DNA of 64,000 nucleotides from Actinosynnema pretiosum (GTDB lineage Bacteria > Actinomycetota > Actinomycetes > Mycobacteriales > Pseudonocardiaceae): assembly GCF_024171695.1 (NCBI RefSeq), contig NZ_JAMTCF010000005.1:124001-188000 (forward strand), written 5' to 3'. Positions 7,747 to 16,175 of the stretch are shown one piece after another (positions within the stretch are counted from its first letter, which is position 1; every line of letters starts with the position of its first letter). The notes under the pieces were generated by a model. That model was not told the DNA's origin, ran no database searches, and saw only the letters and a list, made by a program, of their open reading frames with translations. A program made the position numbers and the translations under genes.

Positions 7747-8502
7747 GTGCAGTTGTGGGAGGCGTTCGCCCTGTTCGGCGGCGGCCTGGTCGCGGGCGGG
7801 ATCAACGCGATCGCGGGCGGCGGCTCGCTGATCACGTTCCCGCTGCTGGTAGCCATGGGTCTGCCCGGCGTCGCGGCGAACGTCACGAACGCCCTCTCGG
7901 TGGCCCCCGGCTACGCCTCCAGCGCCGTCGCGAGCCGCCCCGACCTGGTCGGGCAGGGCAGGCGGATGCTGGCGGTGGTCCCGACCATCGTCGTCGGCGC
8001 CCTGTGCGGCAGCTCCCTGCTCCTGTTCACCCCGCGCTACGTCTTCGAAGCCGTCGTGCCGTTCCTGGTGCTGACGGCGGCGCTGATGATGGCGTTCCAG
8101 AAGCGCCTGAAAGCCCTCGCGGGCAACCCGAAGGACAACACCCCGCGCAAAACCGCGATCCAGCTGCAGGTGGTGTTCTTCCTGTGCGGCGTTTACGGCG
8201 GTTACTTCAACGCGGGCATGGGCGTCCTGGTGATCGCCGCGGTCTCGCTCGTGCTGGACGAGCCGCTGCGCAGGATCAGCGCCCTGCGCAACGTCTTCGC
8301 GGCCGTGGTCGGCATCACGACGGTGCTGCTGTACAGCATCTTCGGCCCGGTGAACTGGCTGGCCGTGGCGGTGCTGGCCCCGGCGACCGTGATCGGCGGC
8401 TACGTCGGCGCGCGGGTCGCCAGGAAGCTGCCGCAGGAGATCCTGAGGTGGACGATCGTGGTCTTCGCGACCGGCGTGGCGATCGCGCTGTACCTGACCT
8501 GA
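7747..8502 (+). CDS. TauE/SafE-family membrane transporter
   Basis: A 251-residue integral membrane protein of the sulfite/organosulfonate exporter (TauE/SafE, DUF81) family. The typical opening GGINAIAGGGSLITFPLLVAMGLP is split over residues 17-40, and the second half repeats it as GVYGGYFNAGMGVLVIAAVS, reflecting the internal duplication of the family. About seven to eight hydrophobic segments are visible. It probably moves a small anion such as sulfite or a sulfonate across the membrane; direction and substrate are not determined. GTG 7747 is preceded by GGAGGG at good spacing. It appears monocistronic, convergent with the HIT gene. Confidence 0.88.
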   Translation: MQLWEAFALFGGGLVAGGINAIAGGGSLITFPLLVAMGLPGVAANVTNALSVAPGYASSAVASRPDLVGQGRRMLAVVPTIVVGALCGSSLLLFTPRYVFEAVVPFLVLTAALMMAFQKRLKALAGNPKDNTPRKTAIQLQVVFFLCGVYGGYFNAGMGVLVIAAVSLVLDEPLRRISALRNVFAAVVGITTVLLYSIFGPVNWLAVAVLAPATVIGGYVGARVARKLPQEILRWTIVVFATGVAIALYLT

Positions 8503-8520
8503 GCCGGTTCCGGGCGCGCG

Positions 8521-8939
8521 TCAGCGGAAGTGCGCGGCGAGCCCGGACGCCAGGTCGGCCAGTTCCGGCGCGGTGAGGCGGGGTGCGCCTGGCCAGTCGG
8601 TGGACGAGAGCGGGTCGACGTCGGGTGGGTGCCGGGGTGGCGGGCGAGCACGTGCTGGTGGAAGTGCGGGACGGCGCGGCCCAGCACGGCGGTGAAGACC
8701 GCTTCCGGGGCCAGTTCGGCTCGGAGCGCCGCCGCCGCGCGGCGGACCGCCCAGCCGACCGCCTCGGCCTCGGCGTCGGTGAGGTCGGCCAGTCCGGGGG
8801 CGTGACGGCGGGAGTCGACGAGCAGGTGGCCGGGGAAACCGGCGGGGTGGCAGGTGACCACGACCAGGTCGCCGCGCCACACCTCCGGGCCCACCAGCGG
8901 GCCGTCGCCCCGGTGCTTGCGGCAGATGAGGCAGGTCAT
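8521..8939 (-). pseudogene. HIT-family hydrolase gene with a single-base frameshift
   Basis: The N-terminal frame from ATG 8939 begins MTCLICRKHRGDG (zinc-binding-like CxxC) and reaches the HIT motif HFHQHVLARHPGT. After that the frame turns into low-quality text running to 8400, inside the neighbouring transporter gene. A second frame picks up immediately with PPDVDPLSSTDWPGAPRL and ends at a stop at 8521, which is what the C-terminus of such HIT proteins normally looks like. Adding one C to the ACCC run at about 8623-8630 restores one 140-residue protein. Either a sequencing error or a real inactivating deletion explains this. HIT proteins hydrolyse nucleotide phosphoramidates or phosphates. 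TAAACT (8951-8946) lies 6 nt before the ATG, implying a leaderless transcript. Confidence 0.75.
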
Positions 8940-9065
8940 CCGCGGAGTTTAGGCAAGCGCGCGGCGCTCATCCCTGGAACGAGCCAATCGGGAGAAGCGC
9001 GGCGCCTGCCTGAACGCGCGCGGACCGGAAGCCCTCCCCCGCGTGGACTTCCCGCGCCCGCTCCT

Positions 9066-9096
9066 CCCGTGGTAGGAGACCGCCTCCTCCCACGGG
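9066..9096 (+). promoter_or_regulatory. 13-bp-arm inverted repeat upstream of two-component genes
   Basis: CCCGTGGTAGGAG (9066-9078) and CTCCTCCCACGGG (9084-9096) pair at 12 of 13 positions around a 5-nt centre, about 70 nt before the predicted start of transcription. An overlapping half-site CTCCTCCCGTGG (9061-9072) recurs exactly at 13120-13131 before the Dabb-oxidoreductase operon. It is a candidate binding site for the response regulator at 10273. Confidence 0.55.
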
Positions 9097-9139
9097 ACCG
9101 TCCGGTCCGCCGTCCGGTCCCGAACCGCCCCGGCTCGCC

Positions 9140-9145
9140 TACCAT
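9140..9145 (+). promoter_or_regulatory. -10 element TACCAT of the histidine kinase gene
   Basis: TACCAT ends 8 nt before the ATG at 9154 and no Shine-Dalgarno intervenes, suggesting a leaderless or near-leaderless mRNA. Confidence 0.4.
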
Positions 9146-9153
9146 CCCCGGAC

Positions 9154-10272
9154 ATGCGGTTGCTGTCGCGCGGCCGGGACGTGTTCACCACCAGGGCCGC
9201 CGTGCTGGGGAGCGCCTTCGGGGTGCTCAACTACGCCTACACCGTCGACTGGGGGTGGGTCGTCGCGCTGGTCATGGCGCCCGCGCTCGTCGTCCGGGTG
9301 TTCTGGCGGACCATGCCCGGCTGGCTCCTGCTGGCCTGGACCACCCTCCCCACGCTCGTCGGCGACGCCGCCGCGGTCACCCAGAGCGCCTACCTGGTGG
9401 TGATCATCGCGGTGGCCGTCGCCGCGTCCGGGGAGGTGGGCAGGGCCGACCTCGTGGCGCTCGTGCTGTGCCTGGTCTCGCCGTTCTTCGTCTGGGCCCT
9501 GCAGACCAACCCGTGGCACCGGGGGATCGGGTCGTGGATCTGGTCCGCCGGGCTGCTGCTCGGGTGGGTGCTGGGCAGGCTGGTGGGCGAGCAGCGGGCG
9601 CTGATCGCGGAGCTGGAGCGCACCCGCGTGGAACTGGCCGAGGCCGCCGTCGCGGCCGACCGGCAGCGGGTCGCGCGCGACCTGCACGACGTGGTCGGGC
9701 ACAGCTTCAGCGTCGTGCTGCTGCACCTGGCCGGGGCGCGGGTGAACCTGGCCTCCTCGCCCGACGAGGCCGTGGAAGCCTTGCGCAGGGCCGAGACCGT
9801 GGGGCGCGAGGGGATGGCGGAGCTGCGGCAGGCGCTGGTGCTCATGCACCGGGGGAGCGGGTCGGCGGCGCCGTCGGGGCTCGGCGAGATCGAGGACCTC
9901 ATCCGGGTCTACCGGGACGCCGGGATGCGGGTGGAGGCGCACCTGGACCGGGACGTGGCCACGATCGACGCCGCGCCGCGCATCGTGCTGCACGACGTGC
10001 TGCGCGAGGCGCTCACCAACGTCGCCAAGCACGCCCCCCGACCGCCGGAAGCGGTGATCCGCGTCGAGCTGGACGAGCGGAACGTGACCGCGACGGTGGA
10101 AAGCCCTTGCGCGCCAACGGCCGCCGAGGGGAGTGGCATGGGGCTGGCCGGGCTCGAGCACCGGGTCACCGCCGTCGACGGCGAGTTCCGCGCCGCCCGC
10201 CACCACGACCGCTGGACCGTGCGCGCCCGACTGCCCCGCCGACTGCCCCACCGACCGACCGGGAGGACCTGA
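9154..10272 (+). CDS. Membrane sensor histidine kinase (HisKA_3, NarX/DesK type)
   Basis: A 372-residue kinase with four to five hydrophobic segments in residues of about 12-150, no large extracellular domain, then a HisKA_3 dimerisation helix with phospho-acceptor His178 in ARDLHDVVGHSFSVV. The ATPase domain follows with N-box LREALTNVAKHA near 285-296 and a degenerate G region SGMGLAGLEHRV near 327-338. Such intramembrane sensors usually detect membrane or envelope state. It phosphorylates the adjacent regulator, whose GTG directly abuts this stop codon. The shared inverted repeat suggests the pair controls itself and the convergent operon. Confidence 0.9.
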   Translation: MRLLSRGRDVFTTRAAVLGSAFGVLNYAYTVDWGWVVALVMAPALVVRVFWRTMPGWLLLAWTTLPTLVGDAAAVTQSAYLVVIIAVAVAASGEVGRADLVALVLCLVSPFFVWALQTNPWHRGIGSWIWSAGLLLGWVLGRLVGEQRALIAELERTRVELAEAAVAADRQRVARDLHDVVGHSFSVVLLHLAGARVNLASSPDEAVEALRRAETVGREGMAELRQALVLMHRGSGSAAPSGLGEIEDLIRVYRDAGMRVEAHLDRDVATIDAAPRIVLHDVLREALTNVAKHAPRPPEAVIRVELDERNVTATVESPCAPTAAEGSGMGLAGLEHRVTAVDGEFRAARHHDRWTVRARLPRRLPHRPTGRT

Positions 10273-10920
10273 GTGATCCGCGTGCTGCTGGTGGACGACC
10301 AGCCGATGGTGCGGGCCGGGCTCGCGCTCGTCCTGCGCAGCCAACCGGACATCCGCGTCGTCGGCGAGCGCGGCGACGGCGCGGACGTCGTGCGCGCCGC
10401 CGCCGAGTGCTCGCCCGACCTGGTGTGCGTGGACGTGCGGATGCCTGGCGTCGACGGCGTCGAGGCCACCCGCAGGCTCCGGGCGTCCGGCGGGCCGCCG
10501 GTGTGCGTGCTGACCACGTTCGACGACCACGACGTGCTCTGGGCCGCCGTGGACGCGGGCGCGGCCGGGTTCGAGCTCAAGTCCGCGACACCGGAGAACC
10601 TGATCGAGGCGGTGCGCACCGTCGCTGGCGGCGGGACCTGGATCGACGGCACGATGCTCGGGCCCGTCCTGGCCTCCTACCGGCGGTTCGGGCGGCCCGC
10701 CGCGTCGGGGGTGGTGGGGGAGTTGACCGGGCGGGAGCTGGACGTGCTGCGCCTGATGGCGCGCGGCGCGTCGAACCGGGAGATCGCGGCGGACCTGTGC
10801 CTGGCGGAGACCACGGTGAAGACGCACGTGGGCGCGGTCTTCGGCAAGCTCGGCGCGCGCGACCGGGCGGCGGCGATCGTGTTCGCCTACGACTCGGGGA
10901 TCGTGCGGCCGGGCGGTTAG
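10273..10920 (+). CDS. NarL/FixJ-family response regulator
   Basis: A 215-residue protein with a receiver domain: acidic pair in VDDQP, phospho-acceptor Asp54 in CVDVRMPG, Thr in LTTF, and a Lys in FELKSAT where most members have LLKDA. A LuxR-type HTH follows (ELTGRELDVLRLMARGASNREIA and AETTVKTHVGAVFGKLGARDR, residues of about 152-205). The GTG is immediately after the kinase stop, with GGGAGGA 5 nt upstream. It probably acts at the inverted repeat at 9066-9096 and at 13096-13131. Its TAG stop overlaps the TAA stop of the convergent membrane-protein gene by two bases. Confidence 0.92.
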   Translation: MIRVLLVDDQPMVRAGLALVLRSQPDIRVVGERGDGADVVRAAAECSPDLVCVDVRMPGVDGVEATRRLRASGGPPVCVLTTFDDHDVLWAAVDAGAAGFELKSATPENLIEAVRTVAGGGTWIDGTMLGPVLASYRRFGRPAASGVVGELTGRELDVLRLMARGASNREIAADLCLAETTVKTHVGAVFGKLGARDRAAAIVFAYDSGIVRPGG

Positions 10921-11492
10921 GCGGCGGCGAACCGCTTGCGCGCCAACGCGGTCGCCACCGCGTAACCACCGCCACCGGCCACCGCCAGCACGGCGTGGAC
11001 GCCCGCCACGTCCAGGAACAGCGACGCGGACGACAGCAGCGCCAGCCACGTCCCCAGCGCGTAGTGCAGGGTGTCGCGGCGCACCGCGCCCTCGGCGATG
11101 TTGATCATCCCGACGATCAGGACCGACCCGGCTGGCCACAGCACGTCCTGCACCTCGGGCCTCCCGGTCGCCAGACCGGTGATCGCCAGCGCCAGCGCGG
11201 TGAACCCCGTGCACCACGCCACGCCGAGCAGTGACTCGGTGCGCTTGCGCTCAGGCCCCGCGCCGCGCTGGGCCAGCGCGCCCGCCCGCACGGACAGGAC
11301 CAGCGCCGGGACCAGGAACAGCGCCAGCGCGGTCAGCGGGACCCAGGGCGGCAGCCGCAGGAGCGGGTCGTCGCCCCTCGCGAGGGCGGCCGAGCCGTGG
11401 CCCAGGACGAAGGCCAGGGCGAACCCGGCGTAGGCGGCCCGGTTGTCCACCTCGCCGGGGCGGATCGTGGTGGCGCGCAAGGGTTCCCTCAC
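10917..11492 (-). CDS. Six-helix membrane protein of unknown function
   Basis: A 191-residue protein with six predicted transmembrane helices (starting near residues 20, 47, 87, 117, 142 and 165) and a short cytoplasmic N-terminus. No recognised family. The GTG start at 11492 overlaps the stop of the oxidoreductase gene in a GTGA tetranucleotide, so it is translated as the third member of the Dabb-oxidoreductase operon. It may be a polytopic helper or a quinone/small-molecule-handling protein, but the sequence gives no direct clue. Convergent with the response regulator gene, sharing stop-codon bases. Confidence 0.72.
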   Translation of the reverse strand: MREPLRATTIRPGEVDNRAAYAGFALAFVLGHGSAALARGDDPLLRLPPWVPLTALALFLVPALVLSVRAGALAQRGAGPERKRTESLLGVAWCTGFTALALAITGLATGRPEVQDVLWPAGSVLIVGMINIAEGAVRRDTLHYALGTWLALLSSASLFLDVAGVHAVLAVAGGGGYAVATALARKRFAAA

Positions 11493-12541
11493 GAGTCCGC
11501 GACGATGACGACCTTGCCCAGCACGGTCCGCGACTCGGCCAGCGCCAGCGCCTCACCCGCCCGGCTCAACGGGACCCTGGCGGCGACCTGCGGCGCCAGC
11601 GCGCCGCTCGCGACCAGCGCGAGCACCTCGGTCAGGTCGGCCCGGTGCCTGGCCCGGAAATCGGCTACCCGGCGCCTGCCCGCCCAGAAGTCGTAGAACA
11701 GCGCCCGCTTCCCGTTGGGCAGCGCGTTCCACAGGAACAGGCGGCCGAAGAGGGCCACCGTGCCCAGGAGGCTGCCCTTCTGGTCCTTTGTGGACGCTGA
11801 ACCGTAGTTGACCAGCGTGCCGCCCCTGCGCAGCAACCGCCACGAGTCGACCAGCCCCGGTCCGCCGACGTGGTCGAACACCGCGTCCACCCCGTCCGGC
11901 GCCAGCGCGCGCAGGCGGCCCGGCAGGTCGGGCTCGCGGTAGTCGACGGGGATCGCGCCCAGCGCCCGCACCGCGTCGTGGTGCCTGGCCGACGCGGTCC
12001 CGACGACGGTGATCCCGGCGTGCCGCGCCAACTGCACCAGGACCGACCCGACCCCGCCGTTGGCGCCCAGCACCACGACCGTCCCACCTCGGGTGACGGA
12101 GGCCGACCGGTGCAGCACCTGCCACGCGGTGATCCCGTTCACCAGCACCGCCTCCACCTCGGCGGGCCCGATCCCGTCCGGCACCGGCACGAGGTCGCCC
12201 GCCGCGACGAGCAGCCTGCTGGCCCACCCGCCGACCTTGACCACCGCGGCGACCCGCCGCCCCACCAGCCCCCGCTCCACGTCCGGCCCCACCGCCTCCA
12301 CCACGCCCACCACGTCGTACCCCGGCACGAACGGGAACAGCGGCTGGTCGTAGTAGCGGCCGAGGCGCATCTGCTGCTCGGCGAACGACACCCCGGTCGC
12401 CTCCATGCGCACCAGGGCCTCGCCCGGACCGGGCGCGGGCAGCTCCCGCACCCTGGTCCGCACCCCGTCCGGCTCGACCGGCCCCGGCAGCACGACCTCG
12501 GTCGCGGTCGACTCCCGGTGCGCCGGGACCGCCCCGCTCAC
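11489..12541 (-). CDS. Medium-chain (quinone-oxidoreductase-like) dehydrogenase/reductase
   Basis: A 350-residue MDR-superfamily enzyme lacking catalytic zinc ligands. The GroES-like N-terminus has FPFVPGYDVVGVVEAVG near residues 72-88. The NADPH-binding Rossmann domain has VVLGANGGVGSVLVQLA near 153-169, and a crotonase-reductase/zeta-crystallin-like tail ends SRTVLGKVVIV. It probably reduces an alpha,beta-unsaturated carbonyl or quinone. The GTG at 12541 overlaps the Dabb stop in GTGA; the frame is open far upstream but without family similarity. Together with the Dabb-domain protein, which often cyclises or stabilises reactive intermediates, it suggests a small catabolic or detoxifying unit. 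Confidence 0.87.
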   Translation of the reverse strand: MSGAVPAHRESTATEVVLPGPVEPDGVRTRVRELPAPGPGEALVRMEATGVSFAEQQMRLGRYYDQPLFPFVPGYDVVGVVEAVGPDVERGLVGRRVAAVVKVGGWASRLLVAAGDLVPVPDGIGPAEVEAVLVNGITAWQVLHRSASVTRGGTVVVLGANGGVGSVLVQLARHAGITVVGTASARHHDAVRALGAIPVDYREPDLPGRLRALAPDGVDAVFDHVGGPGLVDSWRLLRRGGTLVNYGSASTKDQKGSLLGTVALFGRLFLWNALPNGKRALFYDFWAGRRRVADFRARHRADLTEVLALVASGALAPQVAARVPLSRAGEALALAESRTVLGKVVIVADS

Positions 12542-12957
12542 GACGCGCTCCCGCCGGGCGCGGCGCTGCCCCGGTACTCGTCGAGGTCGGAGACCAGGTC
12601 GGCCACGTCCGGGTTGGCCGCGTACCGCTCCCGGTGCACCTCGGCGATCCGCGCGCCCAGCCCTGGATCGGGGTCGTCGCTGATGTCGAACGACGCGAAC
12701 CGCTCGATCAGCGGCAACCCGGCCCGGTCCACCTCCAGGTGCGACGGGTGGTTCATCAACTCGGCGTAACCGGCCAGGTCCGCGACGACGGAAACGGCCC
12801 CGTAGTCGTAGTCGCCGCCGAAGTCCCGGCCGACGACGAAGGAGGTGACGGCGGGGTTGGCGCGGGCGGCGTCCCGCATCGCCGCGAGCCCGGCCGCGAT
12901 GGCCTCCTCGGTCACGCCGGGGTGGACCGAGAAGCGGATTCCGTGGTAGATCGTCAT
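12538..12957 (-). CDS. Dabb-family (stress-responsive alpha/beta-barrel) protein
   Basis: A 139-residue protein whose first 100 residues match the dimeric alpha/beta barrel (Dabb) family: the opening IYHGIRFSVHPGVTEEAI, then VTSFVVGRDFG and the helix-strand YAELMNHPSHLEVDR, where the conserved H-P-x-H is visible. A C-terminal 40-residue tail of unclear role follows. Dabb proteins form small dimers and can be cyclases, monooxygenases or stress proteins. It is the first gene of a tightly coupled three-gene operon. ATG 12957 has GAGGA about 10 nt upstream; a -10-like TACGGT (13043-13038, minus strand) could drive it. Confidence 0.85.
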   Translation of the reverse strand: MTIYHGIRFSVHPGVTEEAIAAGLAAMRDAARANPAVTSFVVGRDFGGDYDYGAVSVVADLAGYAELMNHPSHLEVDRAGLPLIERFASFDISDDPDPGLGARIAEVHRERYAANPDVADLVSDLDEYRGSAAPGGSAS

Positions 12958-13095
12958 GGGTGATTTTCCTCTGGCAGCAAGGGTTTCCCGCGCTCAGCGG
13001 CGGTGGCGCCCGCCGCGCTGCGGGAGTTGGTGCCGGAACCGTAGCGACGCGCGGGCGTCCGCGTCCTCGGTCGACGGCGCCGTTCCCCGGTGCTA

Positions 13096-13131
13096 CCGGG
13101 GGAGGAGCCGGGGGCGGGTCTCCTCCCGTGG
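13096..13131 (-). promoter_or_regulatory. Inverted repeat matching the two-component promoter
   Basis: CCGGGGGAGGAG (13096-13107) and CTCCTCCCGTGG (13120-13131) face each other across 12 nt with 10 of 12 matches. The right arm is identical over 12 nt to 9061-9072 in front of the histidine kinase. It lies about 80 nt upstream of the -10 proposed for the Dabb operon, a normal activator distance. Confidence 0.5.
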
Positions 13132-13231
13132 GACGAGGGACGTCAGCGCGCCCCGTCGCAGGCGGGCTCGGGCGCGCGGGAACCCCGCGCGGCGAGCGTT
13201 GCCACCGCACGGGGTTCGTGCTCGGCCTCGC

Positions 13232-13969
13232 TCAGCCGAGCCTGACGCAGGGCTGCGGTCGCAGCAGGCCCGCAGGCGCGCAGGACAGCTCCAGCGCGCT
13301 CATCCCGACCTGCGGGTTGTACGGGTTGTAGAAGCCGGGCGCGGGCACGTTCCAGCCGCAGTAGCCGCCGCCGGTGATGTCCACGAGCTGGCCGCCGTGG
13401 GCGACCGCGACCGCCCCGGACGCCCCGGCGCCTGCGGGCGCGAACGTGTCGTCGACGGCGAAGGCGGTGCCGCGCAGGTCGACGCTCGCCACACCGCTGG
13501 CGGTCCCGTCGCAGCTCATCGCGGTGGCGTAGGGCATCGACGTCACCCGGTCGACGCCGTGGGTGAGGCTTCCGGTGGACGTGGCGAAGGTCAGGTCGCC
13601 GATGTCGACGGTGAGCGTGGCGGGGTCGACGCGCAGCTTGCTGAACGTGGTGCGCGTGCTCGTCCCCGGCGACGCGCCACCGGCCGTGTACTGCGAGAAG
13701 TTGGTCGCGCCCCCGGTGTCCGGGAGGTTCAGGTACTCGCGCGGCGTCCCGGCCATGTCGTGGCAGTGCACGCCGAGCAGCAGGTCGGCGGTGATAAGAA
13801 CGTACGGGCCGTCCGGCGCAATGGGCAGGAGCCTGCGGATGGCGGCGCAGCTGTCCAGGAGCCCGCGCGGGGCGGGGGCGGCGTCGGCCGTCGCGGGGGC
13901 GGCGCCGAGCGCGACCACCGAGGCCAGCGCCGCGCAGGCGGCCAGTGCGCTGCGGTGAGCAGTTCCCAT
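13232..13969 (-). CDS. Secreted GON-domain protein
   Basis: A 245-residue exported protein. Residues 1-30 form a signal peptide (MGTAHRS, hydrophobic [12 protein letters not shown], cleavage around ATADA-AP). The rest is a GON domain, first described in ADAMTS proteases and present in actinobacterial secreted proteins: [15 protein letters not shown], then [35 protein letters not shown] and [13 protein letters not shown] are all recognisable. Cysteines at about 41, 69, 153, 206 and two near the end probably pair in the oxidised extracellular space. Its role is unknown. Three copies of a palindromic 13-mer lie 140-190 nt upstream of its start and could control it. Confidence 0.88.
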   Translation of the reverse strand: MGTAHRSALAACAALASVVALGAAPATADAAPAPRGLLDSCAAIRRLLPIAPDGPYVLITADLLLGVHCHDMAGTPREYLNLPDTGGATNFSQYTAGGASPGTSTRTTFSKLRVDPATLTVDIGDLTFATSTGSLTHGVDRVTSMPYATAMSCDGTASGVASVDLRGTAFAVDDTFAPAGAGASGAVAVAHGGQLVDITGGGYCGWNVPAPGFYNPYNPQVGMSALELSCAPAGLLRPQPCVRLG

Positions 13970-14107
13970 GTCGAACCCGCAATCGTCGTCGTGAGGCTGG
14001 TGACAGGAGCAAGCCAGCTACCCGGAACCTAGGACCCGGCCCAACCCCCGCAGCGGCGAAAGCACCCCTCCAGGCGACACCCGTCGGGGGACATTCCCCC
14101 GGACAGA

Positions 14108-14161
14108 CCACAGTGGACCGCCCACAGTGGACCGGCACGGCGAACCGCCCACAGTGGACCG
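14108..14161. repeat. Three direct copies of CCACAGTGGACCG
   Basis: The 13-mer CCACAGTGGACCG occurs at 14108-14120, 14122-14134 and 14149-14161; the last two share an 18-nt block ACCGCCCACAGTGGACCG. Each holds the perfect palindrome CCACAGTGG. The spacings are 14 and 27 nt. They lie between the GON gene start and the LysR stop, so they are probably operators for the minus-strand GON gene. Confidence 0.65.
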
Positions 14162-14191
14162 TCGCGGTGGTCGACCGCCCGCGCGTGACCC

Positions 14192-15070
14192 CTAACCGCG
14201 AGCGGCCAGCTCGAACGCCGTGACCAGCGCCCGCCCGTCGTCCTCCCGCGTGGCCACCACGACGGTCGTCGGCTCCGCGCGCAGCGGCAGCACGGTCAGC
14301 TCCGGCGGGACCAGCCTGCCGTGGTCGCGGGCCACCACGGCCAGCGCCTCACCGGCCGCGACGCAGTCCCACACGTCGTCCGGCGACTCCAGCTCGGGAC
14401 CCTCGGGCGCGCGCTCCCCGCCGGGCCTCGGCTCCAGCCGCCAGTGGGCCGCGCACTCCGGGGTCGAGCCGCCGGTCGTGGGCAGCCGCTCGTCGCGGAT
14501 GTCGGCGAGCGCCAACGACTCCCGCCCCGCGAGCCGGTGCCACCGGGGCAGCACGACCATGCGCGGCTCGTCGTACAGCCGGGTCACCCGCAGCCGCTCG
14601 GTCCGCAGCGGCAGCCGCGCGACGACCGCGTCCACCCGCCGCTCCCGCAGCGCGGTGGCGGCGTCGTTCCACCCCAGGTGCACGCTGCGCACCACCGCGC
14701 CGGGCGCCCGCTCGCGCACCGCCCGGACGGCCCCGGTGACCGCGAGCCCCGGCGCGTACCCGACCACGAGCCGCTCGGGCCCACCGGCGGCCCGCGCGGC
14801 GGCGACCGCGCCGTCCGCCACCCGCAGCAACCGCTCGGCGTGCGGCCGGAACGCCGCCCCCGCGCAGGTGAGCTCCGCGCCTCGCGGCGTGCGCCGGAAC
14901 AGCTCGACGCCCAGGCGTCGCTCCAACCCCCGGATCTGCCTGCTCAACGAGGGCTGCCCGACCAGGCAGCGCTCGGCCGCCCGGCCGAAGTGCCCGTGCT
15001 CGGCGACCGCGACGAAGTACCGGACCACGCGCAGGTCGAGGTCCACCGGGAAGGGCGTGGTGCTGGGCAC
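14192..15070 (-). CDS. LysR-family transcriptional regulator
   Basis: A 292-residue LTTR. The HTH is LRVVRYFVAVAEHGHFGRAAERCLVGQPSLSRQIRGLERRLGVELFRR, here seen in pieces over residues 13-60. The effector domain starts near residue 95 with RLVVGYAPGLAVTG and extends to the end. The GTG at 15070 is the only sensible start; a weak ribosome-binding site suggests low expression. It is divergent from the NmrA-type gene at 15229, and the 158-nt gap carries a perfect 7-bp-arm inverted repeat, so it most likely regulates that gene and itself. Confidence 0.92.
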   Translation of the reverse strand: MPSTTPFPVDLDLRVVRYFVAVAEHGHFGRAAERCLVGQPSLSRQIRGLERRLGVELFRRTPRGAELTCAGAAFRPHAERLLRVADGAVAAARAAGGPERLVVGYAPGLAVTGAVRAVRERAPGAVVRSVHLGWNDAATALRERRVDAVVARLPLRTERLRVTRLYDEPRMVVLPRWHRLAGRESLALADIRDERLPTTGGSTPECAAHWRLEPRPGGERAPEGPELESPDDVWDCVAAGEALAVVARDHGRLVPPELTVLPLRAEPTTVVVATREDDGRALVTAFELAARG

Positions 15071-15104
15071 ACCACCACCCTAGCCGGCGGCCCCCGAGCA
15101 CGTC

Positions 15105-15123
15105 CGATGCCTCCGGGGCATCG
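15105..15123. promoter_or_regulatory. Candidate LysR operator
   Basis: CGATGCC (15105-15111) and GGCATCG (15117-15123) form a perfect inverted repeat with a 5-nt centre TCCGG. It lies in the divergent LysR/NmrA gap, where LysR-type proteins usually bind interrupted palindromes. Confidence 0.6.
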
Positions 15124-15228
15124 CGCGCGCCGCGCCGGGCATTGGATCCCGACCACCGCCCGGCCGGACAGTCGGGGCACGGCGGCCGGAGCGCGGCGGC
15201 CGGGCACACCGAGAACGAGGAGTCACCG

Positions 15229-16167
15229 ATGACGACCACGCTGGTGATCGGCGGGACCGGGCTGATGGGTTCGCGGGTGGTGCGGGCGCTGCTGGGCGCC
15301 GGGACCGTCACCGCCTTCACCCGCGACCCGGAGTCGGCCAAAGCGCGGGCGCTGCGCGACCTCGGCGCGGGCGCGGCGAAGGGCGACCTGGACGACCCGG
15401 CGACGCTGCGGGCCGCGCTGGAGGGCGTCGACCAGGTGTTCTGCAACACCGACCACTTCGGCGCGGGCGGGGTCCTGGCCGAGCACCGCCAGGGCGTCAC
15501 CGCGCTGGAAGCGGCGCGGGAGGCCGGGGTGGCGCGCTTCACCTGGTCCTCTTTGGACGGCGTCTCGGCGCTGACCGCAGGACGGGTCAGGATGTCCCAC
15601 TACGACGCGAAAGCCGGGGTGGCCGCGCACATCCACACCCACCGGGCGGACGAGGCCGAGCGCGGCGAGGAGGGCTGGCACACCCGGAGCACGTCGATCC
15701 TGACCACCGCCCCGTACTACGAGAACTTCCCGGTGAGCCTGCCCCCGGAGCGCACCACCCTGCCGGACGGCCGCACCGGCGCGCTGTTCCGGATCCCCCT
15801 GGACGAGCGGGGCCGCTACCCGCTGATCGCGCTGGACGACATCGCGTGGTTCGCGGCCAGGATGTTCGACGACTGGCACGGCTGGGGCGGGCGCGACCTC
15901 GCGGTGGTGGCCGACAGCCCCACCGGCGCGGAGATCGCGGCGACCTTCGAGCGCGTCACCGGCATCCCGAGCGCCTACCTGCCGGTGCCGCTGGAGGCGA
16001 TGCGGGCGGGCGGCGGCCACGACTTCGCGTCGATGTTCGAGTTCTTCCAGACCAGGCCCGTCGCCGACCTCGACCGCGACCTCCCCGCCCTGCGCCGCCT
16101 GCACCCCGGCCTGCTGACGTTCGAGGACTGGCTGCGCGCCACGGGCTGGACCGGCGAGCCCGCCTGA
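15229..16167 (+). CDS. NmrA-like NAD(P)-binding protein
   Basis: A 312-residue atypical SDR of the NmrA group. It begins MTTTLVIGGTGLMGSRVVRAL with the Rossmann GxxGxxG at residues 8-14. CNTDHFG and RFTWSSLDGVSAL lie in the middle, and the NmrA-type substrate part APYYENFPVSLP follows near 165-176. The Y-x3-K pair of catalytic SDRs is absent, so it may be a redox sensor or an azoreductase/quinone-reductase-like enzyme. ATG 15229 has GAGGAG 7 nt upstream. It is probably the target of the divergent LysR. A strong bidirectional hairpin follows the stop. Confidence 0.87.
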   Translation: MTTTLVIGGTGLMGSRVVRALLGAGTVTAFTRDPESAKARALRDLGAGAAKGDLDDPATLRAALEGVDQVFCNTDHFGAGGVLAEHRQGVTALEAAREAGVARFTWSSLDGVSALTAGRVRMSHYDAKAGVAAHIHTHRADEAERGEEGWHTRSTSILTTAPYYENFPVSLPPERTTLPDGRTGALFRIPLDERGRYPLIALDDIAWFAARMFDDWHGWGGRDLAVVADSPTGAEIAATFERVTGIPSAYLPVPLEAMRAGGGHDFASMFEFFQTRPVADLDRDLPALRRLHPGLLTFEDWLRATGWTGEPA

Positions 16168-16175
16168 CCCGGCAA

